Assembly (NCBI GenBank): GCA_946406115.1
Contig: OX291547.1
Coordinates: forward strand, 13,955,001-14,019,000
Source of the DNA: Apoda limacodes
Taxonomy: Eukaryota > Arthropoda > Insecta > Lepidoptera > Limacodidae
Reading direction: 5' to 3'
DNA length: 64,000 bases
A program made the position numbers and the translations under genes. The first letter of the stretch is position 1, and the number at the start of each line of letters is the position of its first letter. The notes below the pieces were generated by a model, which ran no database searches, was not told the origin of the DNA, and was given only the letters and a program-made list of their open reading frames with translations. This document shows positions 1-12,873 of the stretch, piece after piece.

Positions 1-2289
1 TTTCATAATCACAAAAGGTATATTCTTCTTTAAAATGCCTGTTAATTATTAAATACGTAGAGATTTTAGAAATAATTAGATGTATGAATTCACGGAACAT
101 TATTTTTCATGATTTAGTAATATTTCTTGAATGTTATGTACATACTTTTGCTACTATGGTAAATAGTTTGATATGATATTAAAGTATTTTGATTGACAAA
201 ATGAATATAGTTATACCTAGATATTTTTAATGCACTTTGTTTGGGATGAATCTGAATCGGTTTCATTTTTAAAAACTTCTTTATTTTTTTCTCTATGGTG
301 AACTAAAGTTATTTGCATAATTGTCGTTCGTATGAACGCAAATTTTACATAATTTACCTGAATATAAAAAATAATTAACCTTTAACACGCCGCAGATTGT
401 TTTCATACAAAATGCATTTTGCCATAATCTCCGAAGTTCTCTTAATTTTAGTTTACGTTTTAATATCAAACAAGGACAAAATTTTAGAAGATTTTTTCAT
501 ATTTTTGCAAAAGTGCCGGAATTTCTTATATACAACAACTTTAAAAAATATATGAAAAAATAATGGCTTATCTTAATCGCATGAAACCAAAAGCCGCAAC
601 CACTTATTTTTTTGTTCTTTTTTTTAAATCAAAAGAAGATTTTGTAATTTTGTATGAAGAACGATCTACGGCGTTTACCCTTAATAATTCCATAAATACA
701 ATTTACAAATTTTTCAAGATAAAAATGTCCTTATCGTAATAGCTGAGCTTATGTTTTAATTTACTTTTCGAGACCTAGGGAATAATTTACGACTATTTTT
801 GGAGTGATATATTTATATGTGTGAGTTTGAATCAACTGGAATCGAGGATTCGTTTTTCAGAAATATTAAACCATAAAAAAAATATGTCTTGTCCATATTT
901 TATTTTAAAGTTCTATGAAACTTGGTTCTATTTTGCTTTCGAGGGTGCTGAATTCAAATTTTTAAAATGGCGCATGGTAACAAATAAACGTGGATTAAAC
1001 TGTAGGAAAAGTTAAAGGTTAAAAAAAACCTTATTTATTTAAAGTAATAACACAGCAAAGTAGGAAACTCTCGTAAAATTAGCATTATGCTTAATAAAGC
1101 TTTGTTTATTAAAGAAATAAGCTCTAATAACGCCAACAATTTTCGCTTACGAAGTACGTCTTTTTATAAATTTCAGGATTTCTTGGTATGTTGTCCTTAT
1201 ATCCTTATACATTTTATAAGCATTTTCCCACGGTTCCGTTCGCGCTGAATTCGGCATGGGATTTCTACGGCAACTCCATGAGTATAGAGAGAAAGTTTGC
1301 TATAGCAAGCTTTATTTACACTTTTACACGTAGTTGTAGTTATTCTTAAGGTAAAATCTGCATTTTAAAAGTTAAAAGAAAGCCCACGTTCTTCTCCGTT
1401 CTTTCCAAAATCTCCGTACCAAAAATCAGATGAATTGGTTGCGACTTTAATAAAATAATAAAAATCTAACAAACAAATAACAAACGGACAGACTTTCACA
1501 AATTTATTTAAGTTTATATTAGGATTATTCTCAAATATTTATAAACAAGCATTTTACCTATATAGAACTTAGAAGCAAATAATTTTCATTTGGAGGATAA
1601 GAGATCCAAAGAGAAATAAATCTATTGTTTCTATTAAGGGGAATTAGCTCATTAAATAAATGGATTCAAAATTGCAAGCCATTCAATTTACATAACGATC
1701 AATTTGTACAATTGAAAGGCTAAATTGTCTTGACTCTCTCCAATAATATCTCGTATTTTCCTCGGCTCAAATAGTTGTGAAATTAATTACAAGTTTTTGG
1801 TTTGACTTTACTTTACCACGACATTGCCCACTGGATAGCCATGTAATTAGATTTTATTTAATGACTGGCTTATAACAATAAATATAAATTAAGTATGTAG
1901 TTCTGAAATATAAAAAAAAACCTGCATCTTATGCCCGCATTGAATCGGGGTTCCGTAGAATAAGGATACACATACAATTTAGATATATGGAAACTTTTTT
2001 GATGCTGTGAAGCAACTCGTTGAATATCTACTCTTTTGGTATTTGCAAAACAAATTTTGTTTAAAATGAATTTCGTAAAAAGTAAGTATTTACAAAGTCT
2101 CACAATCATGATTCTTTTCAAATGCCTGAAAAAGCGGTATACAAAAGTAATGATTTTTTAAGTTTTTAAATTAAATCACACTCTATAAAAAAAATTAATA
2201 AAGAAGAGAAAATTTAAAAAAAAAGAAAAAAAAAAATGGCGGTTAAAACAAGATATTTGTACATATTATAAAGTCTATTAGGATCGAAC
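1..2289. other. AT-rich non-coding stretch
   Basis: No convincing coding region, RNA gene or mobile element was recognised here. Open frames are short, lack family features and look like chance in AT-rich sequence. Confidence 0.6.
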
Positions 2290-2480
2290 AAAAAACCAGC
2301 AGAATCATAAGGCTGGGACATACGGATGGTCGGTCAGACGGACGAATGGATATATAATAAAACAAAACATGACGGTTCCGTTTTTGGTAATTTTTTATTT
2401 TTTAATACCACTAAGTTGGCAAACAAGCTTACGGTTTGCCTGATGGTAAGCTGTCACTGTAGTTTATGGAAACTTGTAAG
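2290..2480 (-). mobile_element. Dispersed repeat remnant plus LINE 3'-end fragment
   Basis: The stretch around 2300-2380 has the 'gacggacgaatgg ... gacggttccgttttt' character of the lepidopteran GGTTCCGTA repeat group. From about 2391 a poly-T run leads into 'aataccactaagttggcaaac', the reverse complement of the 3' terminus of the LINE family seen complete at 59740-59776. It is therefore a 5'-truncated LINE tail on the minus strand. Degenerate and non-coding. Confidence 0.5.
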
Positions 2481-3559
2481 TGTCAGTAGTCAAAATTTCA
2501 TGAAGTTTTCTAAATTGTAGTAGGTACAAATTTGAATGTAGAAACCCTTTATTTACTTATTAATTAGATAAATATTATTTTAATGGTTTTATTAAAAATC
2601 AAATCAAACAATATTTATTCAAATAGGTTTCTAAGAACACTTTTGAATCTTCAATAGAATGTAAACAATGTTAATTTCTGCCAAAGAGCTGGCAAGAAGT
2701 TCTATTTAAAGTAATAATACAATACTTTGATAATTAGCTAAAGAGTATACAATATGTACCGAAAAACTTATCAGGTAATAAATTTAAGTTAGGAGGCTAC
2801 TAAAAACAAAGTCAAACATGTCAATTATGTTTTATTGTTTTTATGTAGCCCCCTATGCTGTGAAGCGTCAAATATCGTCAATCGAGTGAAGGAATTCAAA
2901 TATTTTAGAGTATTCCGATATGATTCTAGATAAATATCCTAAATACATTCCTACCTATATATAATTTTATTCATATACTTACCAATTAAATGACGGCCAC
3001 TGTTGGCTGCCGCTATGGCGGTGCTAAGTATCATAAGACCAAACAGCATACTCTCTTTTCGATTTTTGGACGTACATCGAGCCTAGGTTGTACTTTGTCA
3101 CCCCAACTGCGAAAAAAAAAGAAAAAAGAAGATTTTATGAACAGTAAAATAAGTTACTACAGTGAGAAATTAATTATATACTAAGATTAGATCTTGCTCT
3201 TTGAAGTAAAACTTGTATAAACTATAGACTGTACAGTTTTTTTAGCTTAGATGTCTTTCTTCTTAGATATGTTTTTCAAGGACATAATTTAAAGTTTATT
3301 AAGATAGATATTTCATATATTTAATTAAATTTAGTTGCAACGTTATTATTTTGTGCAAGAACAGGCTTTATGCAAATAATCAAAAACGTGACAACACCTC
3401 TTCAGCAAATTCATGTGGGAAGACCCTCATAATCTTATCTAAATGCCGAGGATTACAAGGTCGCATCAAAAACATTCGTATGGTCAATTCAAGAATTTTC
3501 TTATTCTTTTTTTCCTTTAATGTTACGCGGTCATCGTAGCCTTAAAACGCTTGCAATAC
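2481..3559. other. Non-coding stretch
   Basis: AT-rich sequence with only short open frames. I see no repeat family or RNA gene here. Confidence 0.5.
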
Positions 3560-3665
3560 CTGGGACATTAGTTGCGCGTCGCTAACCCATTAAAAATCTA
3601 ATCACTCCTTTCTTGAAGAATACTAAAGTAGTCCCTAGAGAAGACGTTCTTCTGTTTTTTAATGC
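3560..3665 (-). mobile_element. LINE 3'-region relic
   Basis: On the minus strand the sequence matches, with many changes, the segment of the 59.6-59.7 kb LINE that reads 'tctttcttgaagaa...' before its 3' end ('aaaaatctaatcactcctttcttgaagaa' on the plus strand). It is a short decayed fragment with no open frame. Confidence 0.4.
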
Positions 3666-3884
3666 CAGCACACAAAATATAGTTTATTTTGTCTAATACC
3701 TTTAAACGAGCAATTCTTGTATATGTATATAATCTGAATCTCTAAAACGGCTTTAACGATTTTCATGAAATTTATCATGCGGGAGTTTCGGGGGCGTTAA
3801 ATCGATCTAGCTAGGTATAATTTTTAGCAAAAGTCGTTTTATCCGTGTTTTCAGGCAATGATAAACTGAAAAATATGACTCTTC

Positions 3885-4256
3885 CTGACATCTATTGGCG
3901 AGTAGTAATACTATTTTTTAACGACACAGCAACAGTAAAGCTTCTTGACAATAGGTGGCTTTGTTAAGCAAAACTAAAGCTACTTGACAATAGATGGCGT
4001 TGTTAAGCATCATTAAAGGTATTTGACAATAGATGGCGTTATAAGTTTTTAAATTTACGCGTTCCATTACTAATTTAAAAATAATAAAACGGGATTAAAC
4101 GCGTCATTTGGTCAAGGCTGGTGTAACTCAGCCGAAACGTTTGGCAAAAGGTATTTTGCCTAATGACGCGTTTAATCCCGTTTTATTATTTTTAAATCAA
4201 TAGATGGCGTTATTAAGCAACACTAAAGCTACTTGACAATAGATGGCGTTGTTAAA
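3885..4256 (+). repeat. ~40-bp minisatellite (ttgacaatagatggc units), interrupted by a MITE
   Basis: Units with the core TTGACAATAGATGGC start at about 3944, 3984 and 4023 (spacing 40 and 39 bp). They resume after the inserted MITE at about 4197 and 4237. Units also share 'gttaagca' and 'actaaagct'. The array is split by the foldback element at 4074-4196, so the insertion is younger than the array. Confidence 0.75.
4074..4196. mobile_element. Foldback MITE with 35-bp perfect terminal inverted repeats
   Basis: Bases 4074-4108 are the exact reverse complement of 4162-4196 (35 bp each, outermost bases TTTAAA). The 53-bp centre holds a second small hairpin (ggctg...cagcc). It has no coding capacity, so any movement depended on a transposase supplied elsewhere. 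I believe this family is dispersed in Lepidoptera, from memory. No clear target-site duplication was identified, partly because the ends are AT-rich. Confidence 0.75.
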
Positions 4257-5207
4257 AAAAACGAGCAAAGCTCGGTCTCCAGGTACCACTATTTATAAAG
4301 CAAATAAATAGCATTCTAGAAAAACTTTTAGTATGTATGTATCGTTTCCAGTCACCAGAAGGAAGTTGCCAGTGACACACATTATAATGTGGGGAACAGC
4401 CTCTTTTCAACAACCACTTTATTGGCCTTGCTTGACAAGTGACTAACTGCCCATCGTGACAACATTGCTTCTAATGGAATGAGTAGGCTTCAAATTTGTC
4501 CCATACGTTATAAATTACCTGCTGAAATAGTCTAAGTGCTTTTTTGTTAATTTTTTTAGCAGTCTCGGAAAAATACGAGGTGTCATTCGATTCGAAATCG
4601 CTCAAAAAAATTGCAAAAATTATAAATAATATACTGAAAAATGAAAGGTTCGGTTTTTTGCTAATAATTTTTAAACTAATTACGATTTTTTAAATCTAAA
4701 AATACCCGAAAAGCGGACCAAATTTCCTAAAAAATAGTCTCGATTCCCGGATCCGTAAGGCCAATATTTATAATTTTCCCAGAGGGGTGAAAATACAGCT
4801 GAAAAGATATAGATATATAGAATAAGATACTTTGGCTTGCCACGTCGGGCACTTTAACAATAAAATTAATTTTAGTGACCGAATAGGTGATTGGAATAAA
4901 AATAGGTACAGAGCAGTAGGTTGAATATAAAGAAAATAGGTAACCTTACTAATGTATAAATTTTTCCAGCGGCTCCACTCGCCATATAAATTCGGTTATC
5001 GGCGTAGAACTTTTTAATTATACTAATGACGTTTGCCATAGTAAGCAATAGCTGTAGCTATAGTGTGTTTAAGTTCTGTTATAGTTATTCACGCCGAAAC
5101 TTTTAACCTATATATATATATATGTGCCAAGTTTTATCTCGATCCGTCCGATGGTAAAAGCTTGATAGAGTAACAAACATCCATCCGTCCAGACATACTT
5201 AAATCTA
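4257..5207. other. Non-coding stretch
   Basis: No gene was recognised. It begins with an 'acgagcaaagctcggtc' stretch that I associate with lepidopteran dispersed repeats. A short (TA)n run lies near 5110. Confidence 0.4.
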
Positions 5208-5480
5208 TACTACTGTTATAAAGCTGAAGAGTTTTTTTGTTTAAACGCGCTAATCTCCGGAACTACTGGTCAGATTTGAAAAGTTCTTTCAGTGTTAGAT
5301 AGCCCATTTATAGAGAAAGGCTATAGGCTATATATCATTACGCTAAGACCAATAGGAGCTGAGCACTAATAAATAATGTTTCGAAAACGGGGTTTTTTTG
5401 CTTTTGAGAGCTTCCGCTGCGTGCTATGTGTAATCGGTTAAAGTTTCGCAAAAACCATGTATGACAGAATTATGCCACTT
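5208..5480 (+). mobile_element. Helitron-like non-autonomous fragment
   Basis: The series 'ataaagctgaagagttt', 'cgcgctaatctccggaactactgg', 'ttctttcagtgttagatagcccatttat' and 'aggctataggctatatatcat' matches, as I remember it, a highly repeated non-autonomous Helitron-type repeat of Lepidoptera. The expected hairpin plus CTAG(T) 3' end is not present, so the copy is incomplete. No rep/helicase coding sequence. Confidence 0.5.
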
Positions 5481-7037
5481 TAGAAGTTCTAAAAAAAAAT
5501 CCGCGACAGTATATGTCTATCGATTAAATTTGTTCTAAAATAATGCATTATTTGCGAAGGTGTTTTTACAAACATGATATAAATCCTTATTTAAATAAAT
5601 ACGTTATTCATCACAAGTATTTAATTTTAAACAAAATTGACTTTTACGTCATTCGATTTCAATGAATATTTTAGGAGATATCACAGTTTTAAAATAACAT
5701 CGCAGTGGTGCGCCTGTAGAAACAGCGTTTGCGGGGTCAGGGAGGAACTTAGCGAAACAACGCGAACGTTCGCCGGGACCGATAGTATTTATAATATTTG
5801 TAGGACTACAAGTATCATTTTTGTATCAACCGAAAAGTAAAAATCCAGTGATTAGTTATATTTAAAGATATTGATTGATCAATAAAGTAATCAGATAAAC
5901 AAATAATATCTCAATATACATATGGTAGACTTTTTTTTGTTACAAAGATAGCTGTTAGTAGAGAGAAGTGCAAAGAAAAGGTACTTTTTTCATACAGATA
6001 AAACGGCAGGAAACAACTAGGTGTAAAATAAATTCCAGAATATTTTGGTCTTATTTCAAGAACTAACTAAAACTTTACGAAGGTAAGTCAAAAGAATATT
6101 AAAATTGATGAAAATACACAATTCTCACTACTACGGTCACATTTATCACGCCTGTCGAAATTATAACAGTAACCCCGGTTTTATCTAGAATTTCTCAGCC
6201 TGTTAGATATTTAATGTTATCGACTGTGTTTACTGTCGTTGCCTTATCTCAAGTCTCTTGTAGTTTCCTTTGTAGACTATAATGACAGTAATCGAGGACT
6301 TGGACCGCTGTTGAGCTCGACTAACTAGAACTTTGTCTGAGCTTCTCATGGAAGTATTTCATTCGGTAAATTTGTTTTAGGTTGTAGATGTTTTTTGGTA
6401 TATCTGGTGTTTTAGGTAGATTAAACATAATTATTGGTATTATTTTGTTTAGATATACTTTTCGCTAACTTTTAAATTCGGTTTGATTCAAAGTATACCT
6501 ATTGTAACGGGCCGTATAATACTAATTTTTTTTAATGTTCATTATTTGTTAGCAGTTATTTAAAACTTACAAAAGGTTAAAATTTAGAAAAACATTAGCC
6601 ATGGGCGGCATTTCAAATTAGTTAAGCGTCAATAAATTTTACAACTTAATCACCAGTCAGAGCCATTCCCAAAAATGTACATTTTTACTTGGAGCAATGT
6701 AAAAACTAAAAGATAAATAGCTATCGTAAAAGCCGTTCGAAGGAGTTTTGCTCTAGTCCCTGCACGTGTTGAATAGAATAGAAATTGAGCATTCCTAAGA
6801 AAGATGCAATACAGTAGCGTATTTAGAATTGTATTTAATGTAGAAATTAATAATAGATTTAATTTTAACTAGTATTGAATATTAACTGCTTGCTTGAAAA
6901 CGTGCTTAGCATGTATTTACTTATGTACCTTAAATATAAATAAATATATATATATATATATATACATACATAAATATAGTACTACTACAACACTTACACG
7001 ATAACATTAAGAGCGCTCTTATAAAACATACTTGACA
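5481..7037. other. Non-coding flank with an older copy of the duplicated locus
   Basis: Bases 6110-6500 resemble 15683-16085 and, with an internal deletion, 10410-10650 (shared phrases include 'actacggtcaca', 'cacgcctgtcgaaat' and 'tgacagtaatcgaggacttgg'). Bases 5860-6000 resemble 9070-9190 weakly. A (TA)n microsatellite lies at 6943-6965. No coding region was recognised. Confidence 0.55.
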
Positions 7038-7485
7038 CAAAATCACTAGCATTATATATTATTCTATTATATATATAAATAAACCTAGATGATAAGTCTA
7101 TCTTATTCAACTAGTTAGTTATAGGCATGTTAAGCTAATAATAAACCAGTACCTAAAAATTGTGCATGTAAACCATAATGTAATAATTATAATGGGTTTT
7201 ACTAAATATTATACATTGTCAGTACTTGCTACCGGGACAGATCAATAAAATAATTTACTTTAGAAATAAATAAAGTATCAGAGTATTCCGATACTATTTT
7301 ATAAAAAAGATTTAATAACTCTAACTGCGAGTCCTTCACTGAAGTCAGTAGAAAGTTTAACAAAGGGCTTATCGCGTTGCAGACAGCAGGACGGGGATAG
7401 TTAAAATAGTTGAATGAAACTCGACCCTGTTGTTTACACAATAGAGTCGTGTAAATATTAATATGTTCCTCGAGTCTGCATTAGT

Positions 7486-7600
7486 ATAGCTAGCGGCGCG
7501 GGCGGCGACGGGACGGGCGGGACAGACAGTCATGTTTCAGTCATGTGTCATGTGTCAGTGAAACCGTGAGCCAAGTCTGCGAGTGAAAGAACCAAAGAAC
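7486..7600 (+). promoter_or_regulatory. GC-rich block in duplication unit 1
   Basis: A run of G/C (ctagcggcgcgggcggcgac..., about 7490-7526) stands out in AT-rich surroundings. It is followed by short repeats of TCATGTGTCA. Such islands often mark a transcription start or 5' leader, but no gene was identified downstream. An identical copy is at 12759-12873. Function is inference only. Confidence 0.3.
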
Positions 7601-9185
7601 TTAAGTTAAACTTAAAATCGTACTAATGTAAATTACAATTAGCACTTGCATTTGAATCTTTCGTGTAGTATCAAACTAATTAACTTTGGTGGTTGGTTAC
7701 TCACATAACTAACCGAGATATAGGGTGTGACTAATATGAAAGTTCCTTTACAGCCGTCATCGAACGCACTTATATAGAATAGAATTTGGAAATCTTATCC
7801 TATTTTGGTTGCTGAGCGGATATGCATAGGATCGTGTAAGAAAGCAGATATTCTCTTCCGGGAGAGAGATCTGTGGACTGAGGGCGCTGTTGTACCTTCC
7901 TGGAACAGCCTGGGAAAGTCCTAACTTCTGGTCAATGAAGCCTAGGCCTTGTTGGTCAAAAGCTAAGACTTTGGAGAATCAGGAGGTCCTATTCGGCGTT
8001 TCAACGCCATTTTCCTTCGCGTTTTCTATTACAGCCTTAAACGTCTCTTAGTAGACCAAATATATACACCTTAAATTGACCAGTTTCAGGGGCACACTTA
8101 AACCACGAGCAACGCCAAAGGGGGAGATAAACAAGCTTGAGCAGAGAGGGAAGGAACCAAGGAATCGAAATTATACCAGGCAGAAAGGCGTGATACCATA
8201 ATCAAAACAACCAACTGTATGTGAGTAGTTCATTTGTTTTCTGCGTTGTTTCCTTTTGACACGTGCGGCTTAGGGTAAACCATAACGTAGATACCTAAAT
8301 ATATTAAATAAAATATATAACAAAAAAAAAATAGACGATCCGGAAAAGAATCATATTGGTTTGGCAATCAGTTAAATAATATAAAATTAAATTATAGGTA
8401 AGGCATTATTAACGCGTCATATCGCTATAGTCGAGGTAGGGTCCTCCACACTATGGTGTATATACTTTGTATTTAATGACCATAAAGACTTTTAAAATTC
8501 TAGAGATATGAAAAAAAATAAAAAACTATTTGCAATTTAATTTAAGATCTTACTCTTAGCAGACTTCTTAGAAGCTCGAGTATCGATTCAAAAGAATATA
8601 ATAAGGAGTATAGTAACAGTGATACCAAATAAGTTGTTTTTAGGGTTCTGTGCGTCCGAATGAATAAACGGAATCCTTATATTACGACCTGTGAGTTCGG
8701 CTGTCCGTCTGTCACAGCCGATTTGCTCCTAATCTATTGGACCGATAAAGTTAAAATTAGCGGCTTACATACTTGTGGCCCAATTACGGACGTGTAACGG
8801 AAATAAATGAATTTAAAATATGGGTATACTTTTGTGGGACAATTGAGACAATAAAATAAAAGTTTTGCTAACTGTAACGAGTGACTTATCAAGTGAAATA
8901 GCTTGAATTTTCTGTTTTTTTTTTGGTATTTTTAAATAGTTTAAAGTTATTTAAGAAAATAGGTAATCGTGAAAATTGATTGATCCTGCTTTGAAAACTT
9001 TTTTTCATAAAACAAATAATAACTTAATAACGACTGACTTAATTTTAGTAAATTAATTATAACTTATTATGATTAATTATATTTAAAGTTTTCAATCGAT
9101 CAATAATGTAATTAGAAAAAGATTTCACAGCTATCTCTGTAACAAAAATGTAGGAACGGAGAAGGGCAAATAATGCTTTTTTATA

Positions 9186-9420
9186 TAAAAGAAAGAAAGA
9201 AAGAAAAATATTTATTTGGTTAAAACAACACAATAAGACTCAAATTAAACAATTAATATACATACTGTCTCTACTATGTGCTGCTTATCACCAAATAAAG
9301 TCTCCGACTCAGCATAGAAGCTGTGGCCAACACTACAGCACTGATAATCAGTGGTAGCTTTCAGGCTGGCATCGGTGCACCGAGACGTATACCTACATAT
9401 ACCTTAATCTAAAATTTATA
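9186..9420 (-). mobile_element. (GAAA)n-tailed repeat fragment, probable LINE 3' end
   Basis: The string (gaaa)n then 'aatatttatttggttaaaacaacaca' resembles the reverse complement of a LINE 3' tail common in Lepidoptera (from memory). It continues with 'ccaacactacagcactgat...' to about 9385. An identical copy at 14459-14693 arose from the tandem duplication, not from a second insertion. Confidence 0.4.
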
Positions 9421-9716
9421 TAAAATATAGAAACGTCAATAAAATAAACTAGAAAAAGCTACCCATAACCATAGCATGAGTGTGTTAGATTATATAGTTA
9501 TCAACTGTTAAATTTATGTTAATAAGGTAATAAGATAATAATAATATTATAATATATTATAGTATTATAGTCACTGATATCAATTAGCGTTTGGCACGTG
9601 CTGTTATTATGAACATCACCTACAGATACGCGGCTGCGTTAGCACGTGGTATTTTTGTCAAGTAAAAAAGGACGGAAACGACGCTGGTGATGGGTGGGAT
9701 GGACAGATAAGTCACC

Positions 9717-9725
9717 TATATAAGG
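9717..9725 (+). promoter_or_regulatory. TATA box-like element, unit 1
   Basis: TATATAAGG sits in an unusually GC-balanced 130-bp stretch (9660-9790) in an AT-rich region. An initiator-like CATTC follows about 30 bp downstream, and possible 5' splice sites lie further on. No protein frame follows, so a non-coding transcript would be the candidate product. The same element is at 14990-14998. Confidence 0.35.
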
Positions 9726-12055
9726 CACTGTCTATCCCTCCAACGGCATTCTTGTTAAGTCTGCCTTACTTGTCTCTCAGGTCGTCACGCTGCTGAAAGT
9801 TAATGGGAATTCAGTATTGAAAAACATTTTAGTTAAGTACAATTGATTATGTAACTTGTTTGTAGAAGATTGTAGTTTATTGTGTGTTTTTTAATATGTA
9901 TAATTGTTTTAATATAAATGTTAAATTAGCTAGAGTTTTAGCTCTTTGTGGCAGTTGGCTGGACCAGTCAATAAGGTCCTTAATAATTATAATAATTATC
10001 TCATAAAAGTTGTGATATTTACTTCAGACTTTGATTTATATATCCTATCATCAAAATACCTACCTACATAATCATATATGAACAATAACAATTATAAAAT
10101 TTAATATACTACGTGTAAAGTGAGGAAATAAACACTACAATAACGAATTAAAAGATAAAGTAAAACTAAAAAACATGGTAAAAACGTAAAAAAAAATCAA
10201 AAAAAAAGAAGCTACACTACCATCATATTATCATGATCTTTTTGTTAGAAGGCAGGGCGGTATGTAGATATGTAGATTAGAGTAAGCCTACTGTAGAGTA
10301 TTCCTACGGAATAAGGCTTTTCTACACATAAAAACGAGGGTAACAACAATTAAGGAAAGTATTAAATAACATTTTGTCGAGGGAAGTCCAAAGTATATTA
10401 TAATTGTTGCAAATACACTATCTCCACTACTACGGTCACAGTTATCACGCCTGTCGAAATCATTACCTGTAAACCATTTTTTATTTAGAATTTCTCAGCC
10501 TGTTAGATATATTCAATGTTATTGACTGTGTTTGCTGCTTGGTATTTCCGTTGTTTGAGGTAAATTTAACATAATTGTTAGTATTATTTTCTTTAGATAT
10601 TCTTTGATATGTATATCTGTCTTGCTGACTTTCAAATTAGGTCTGATTCAAAGTTAATCTATGGTATTATTACCGTGTACTTTGTATATAATTACCGTGA
10701 AGACTTTTAAAATGCTGGGGATATAAAAAAAAGTAATATACAAAAAAAAACCTGCAACTGAATTGAGGAATAATAATAAAAATAATTAAAATTTTCTTAC
10801 TCTTAGAAGCTCAAGTATCGATGCAAGAAAAGACAGTAAGGGGTATAATTACAATTAAACCATATAAGTTATTTTAAGGGTTCTGTGCGTCCGAATGAAA
10901 AAACGGATTTCTTATATAATCACTTGTGTGTTTGGCTGTCTGTCACAACCAATTTGTTTCGAATCTACTGGACCAATTAAGTTAAAATTTGGTATTAAGA
11001 TACTTGTGGCCCAAATACAGTTTGTGTAATGGAAACAAATGAATTTTAATTTTGGGGACACATTTGGGGACAATTGATACAAAACATAGTTTTAAAGTGA
11101 TTTCAGTAAACAGAAAAGAAATAGCCCCCCTTATCTCCGATACTTCGAAAAAATATTTTAAAAAGAATTTTTAAGTTTGCCTCGCTCACTAAGGATTCCG
11201 CTTTAAAAACTGTAGTTTTTTTTAAGTTCGTTCCTACAGCTATACGACTTCTCAAAGGTTTTCCTGTAATCACTAAGTAAACAACTATTATTTGTATTTT
11301 TATAAAATCTTAGGCTCAGTATTTTTAGAAAAAACGGGCAAATATTCAATTTTCATTTATTTTCTTAAATAACATTAACAAAGTAAGGAGTTACTTTATG
11401 ATAATAAAAAATATATATTTAAAACCCTCCTGAAAAAAAAAGGTGGTTCCTAAGTCCCTCAAATTACAATATGCCGTGCCCACATAAACCTGATTTACAT
11501 AGCAATATTATGGTTAACGCATATTAATAATTTAAAAATTTGAAAACACTTAAACGAAGAATCTCTTTTTATTTTATGCTTTTCTATGCTACTCGTGTGT
11601 TATTTTACCTACGGTAAATGATGATGTTTATAATAATATAAAGCAAAGTATTCAATTAATATACCTACAATAAATGGACAATAAATTTCTGAGAAGATTT
11701 ACACATCGCTCAAGGTCTTGTTGTTTAAGTAAAAGAAATCCCGTAAAGAAAAAGCTATTTTGATTGTTGTAATAATAAAAGATTTAAAGACATTTAAGTG
11801 GCCATTTAAGTATTTACACTATTTTGTTTTAAACTATCAACTTGATAGTATTAAATTGTACCGAATATTGTTTTGGATTATTTTTGTATAAAATAACTCG
11901 TAAATATTTATCTATTATTGTTACAATAATACAAAAAGTTTACCTACATAGTTCTTTTATTTATTTATAGAAATTGCCTATTAAAATCATGTAACTAATA
12001 TGTGGGCAATTAACAATTAACAATTAAATTAACAATTGCATAAAATAAAAACAAA

Positions 12056-12205
12056 TATTTTATGGGGCCCCCATACAACAAACGTATTTAAAGAAAATGA
12101 TAGGGACCCTTCGTGCACGAGCCCGACTCGCACTTGGCCGATTTTAAATAATGGTACGGAACCCTTCGTGCGCGAGTCCGACTCGCACTTGGCCGATTTT
12201 TTTTT
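12056..12205 (+). mobile_element. GGAACCC...CTTGGCCG dispersed repeat, two tail copies
   Basis: Two successive tails read 'cttcgtgc(a/g)cgag(c/t)ccgactcgcacttggccgatttt', an end typical (from memory) of a very abundant lepidopteran non-autonomous repeat. Unit 2 keeps a longer version at 17463-17935, so this copy lost its 5' part. Confidence 0.55.
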
Positions 12206-12758
12206 TAGATTTGATAAGTTTTAAACTTACTTGCATATGCCTGGATTACGTAACGTTAGTAGTTTTGATCATAAAGAAAATCAGAGCCAAAATAACTTAG
12301 TTCCCGACTTCAAAATCACTAGCATTATATATTATTCTATTATATATATAAATAAACCTAGATGATAAGTCTATCTTATTCAACTAGTTAGTTATAGGCA
12401 TGTTAAGCTAATAATAAACCAGTACCTAAAAATTGTGCATGTAAACCATAATGTAATAATTATAATGGGTTTTACTAAATATTATACATTGTCAGTACTT
12501 GCTACCGGGACAGATCAATAAAATAATTTACTTTAGAAATAAATAAAGTATCAGAGTATTCCGATACTATTTTATAAAAAAGATTTAATAACTCTAACTG
12601 CGAGTCCTTCACTGAAGTCAGTAGAAAGTTTAACAAAGGGCTTATCGCGTTGCAGACAGCAGGACGGGGATAGTTAAAATAGTTGAATGAAACTCGACCC
12701 TGTTGTTTACACAATAGAGTCGTGTAAATATTAATATGTTCCTCGAGTCTGCATTAGT

Positions 12759-12873
12759 ATAGCTAGCGGCGCGGGCGGCGACGGGACGGGCGGGACAGAC
12801 AGTCATGTTTCAGTCATGTGTCATGTGTCAGTGAAACCGTGAGCCAAGTCTGCGAGTGAAAGAACCAAAGAAC
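12759..12873 (+). promoter_or_regulatory. GC-rich block in duplication unit 2
   Basis: Identical copy of the GC-rich block at 7486-7600. If the first marks a transcription start, this one duplicates it. Confidence 0.3.

Larger units (their letters stand above)
7038..12310 (+). repeat. Tandem segmental duplication, unit 1 (5273 bp)
   Basis: Starting with CAAAATCACTAGC, bases 7038-10292 match 12311-15565 at a constant offset of 5273 with no difference in the lines I compared. From 10293 onward the match to unit 2 drops to roughly 97% with indels, including about 150 bp missing near 10545 and about 370 bp missing near 12015. The unit holds a GC-rich block, a TATA promoter-like segment, a (GAAA)n repeat tail and AT-rich DNA. 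No convincing protein gene. The 70-codon frame at 7229-7441 recurs in unit 2 only because the DNA does. Confidence 0.9.

Noticed and set aside
7229..7441. A duplicated 70-codon gene (also at 12502-12714)
   Set aside because: Identical only because the whole 3.25-kb DNA block is identical. It has no family features or codon bias, and neighbouring identical DNA is non-coding.
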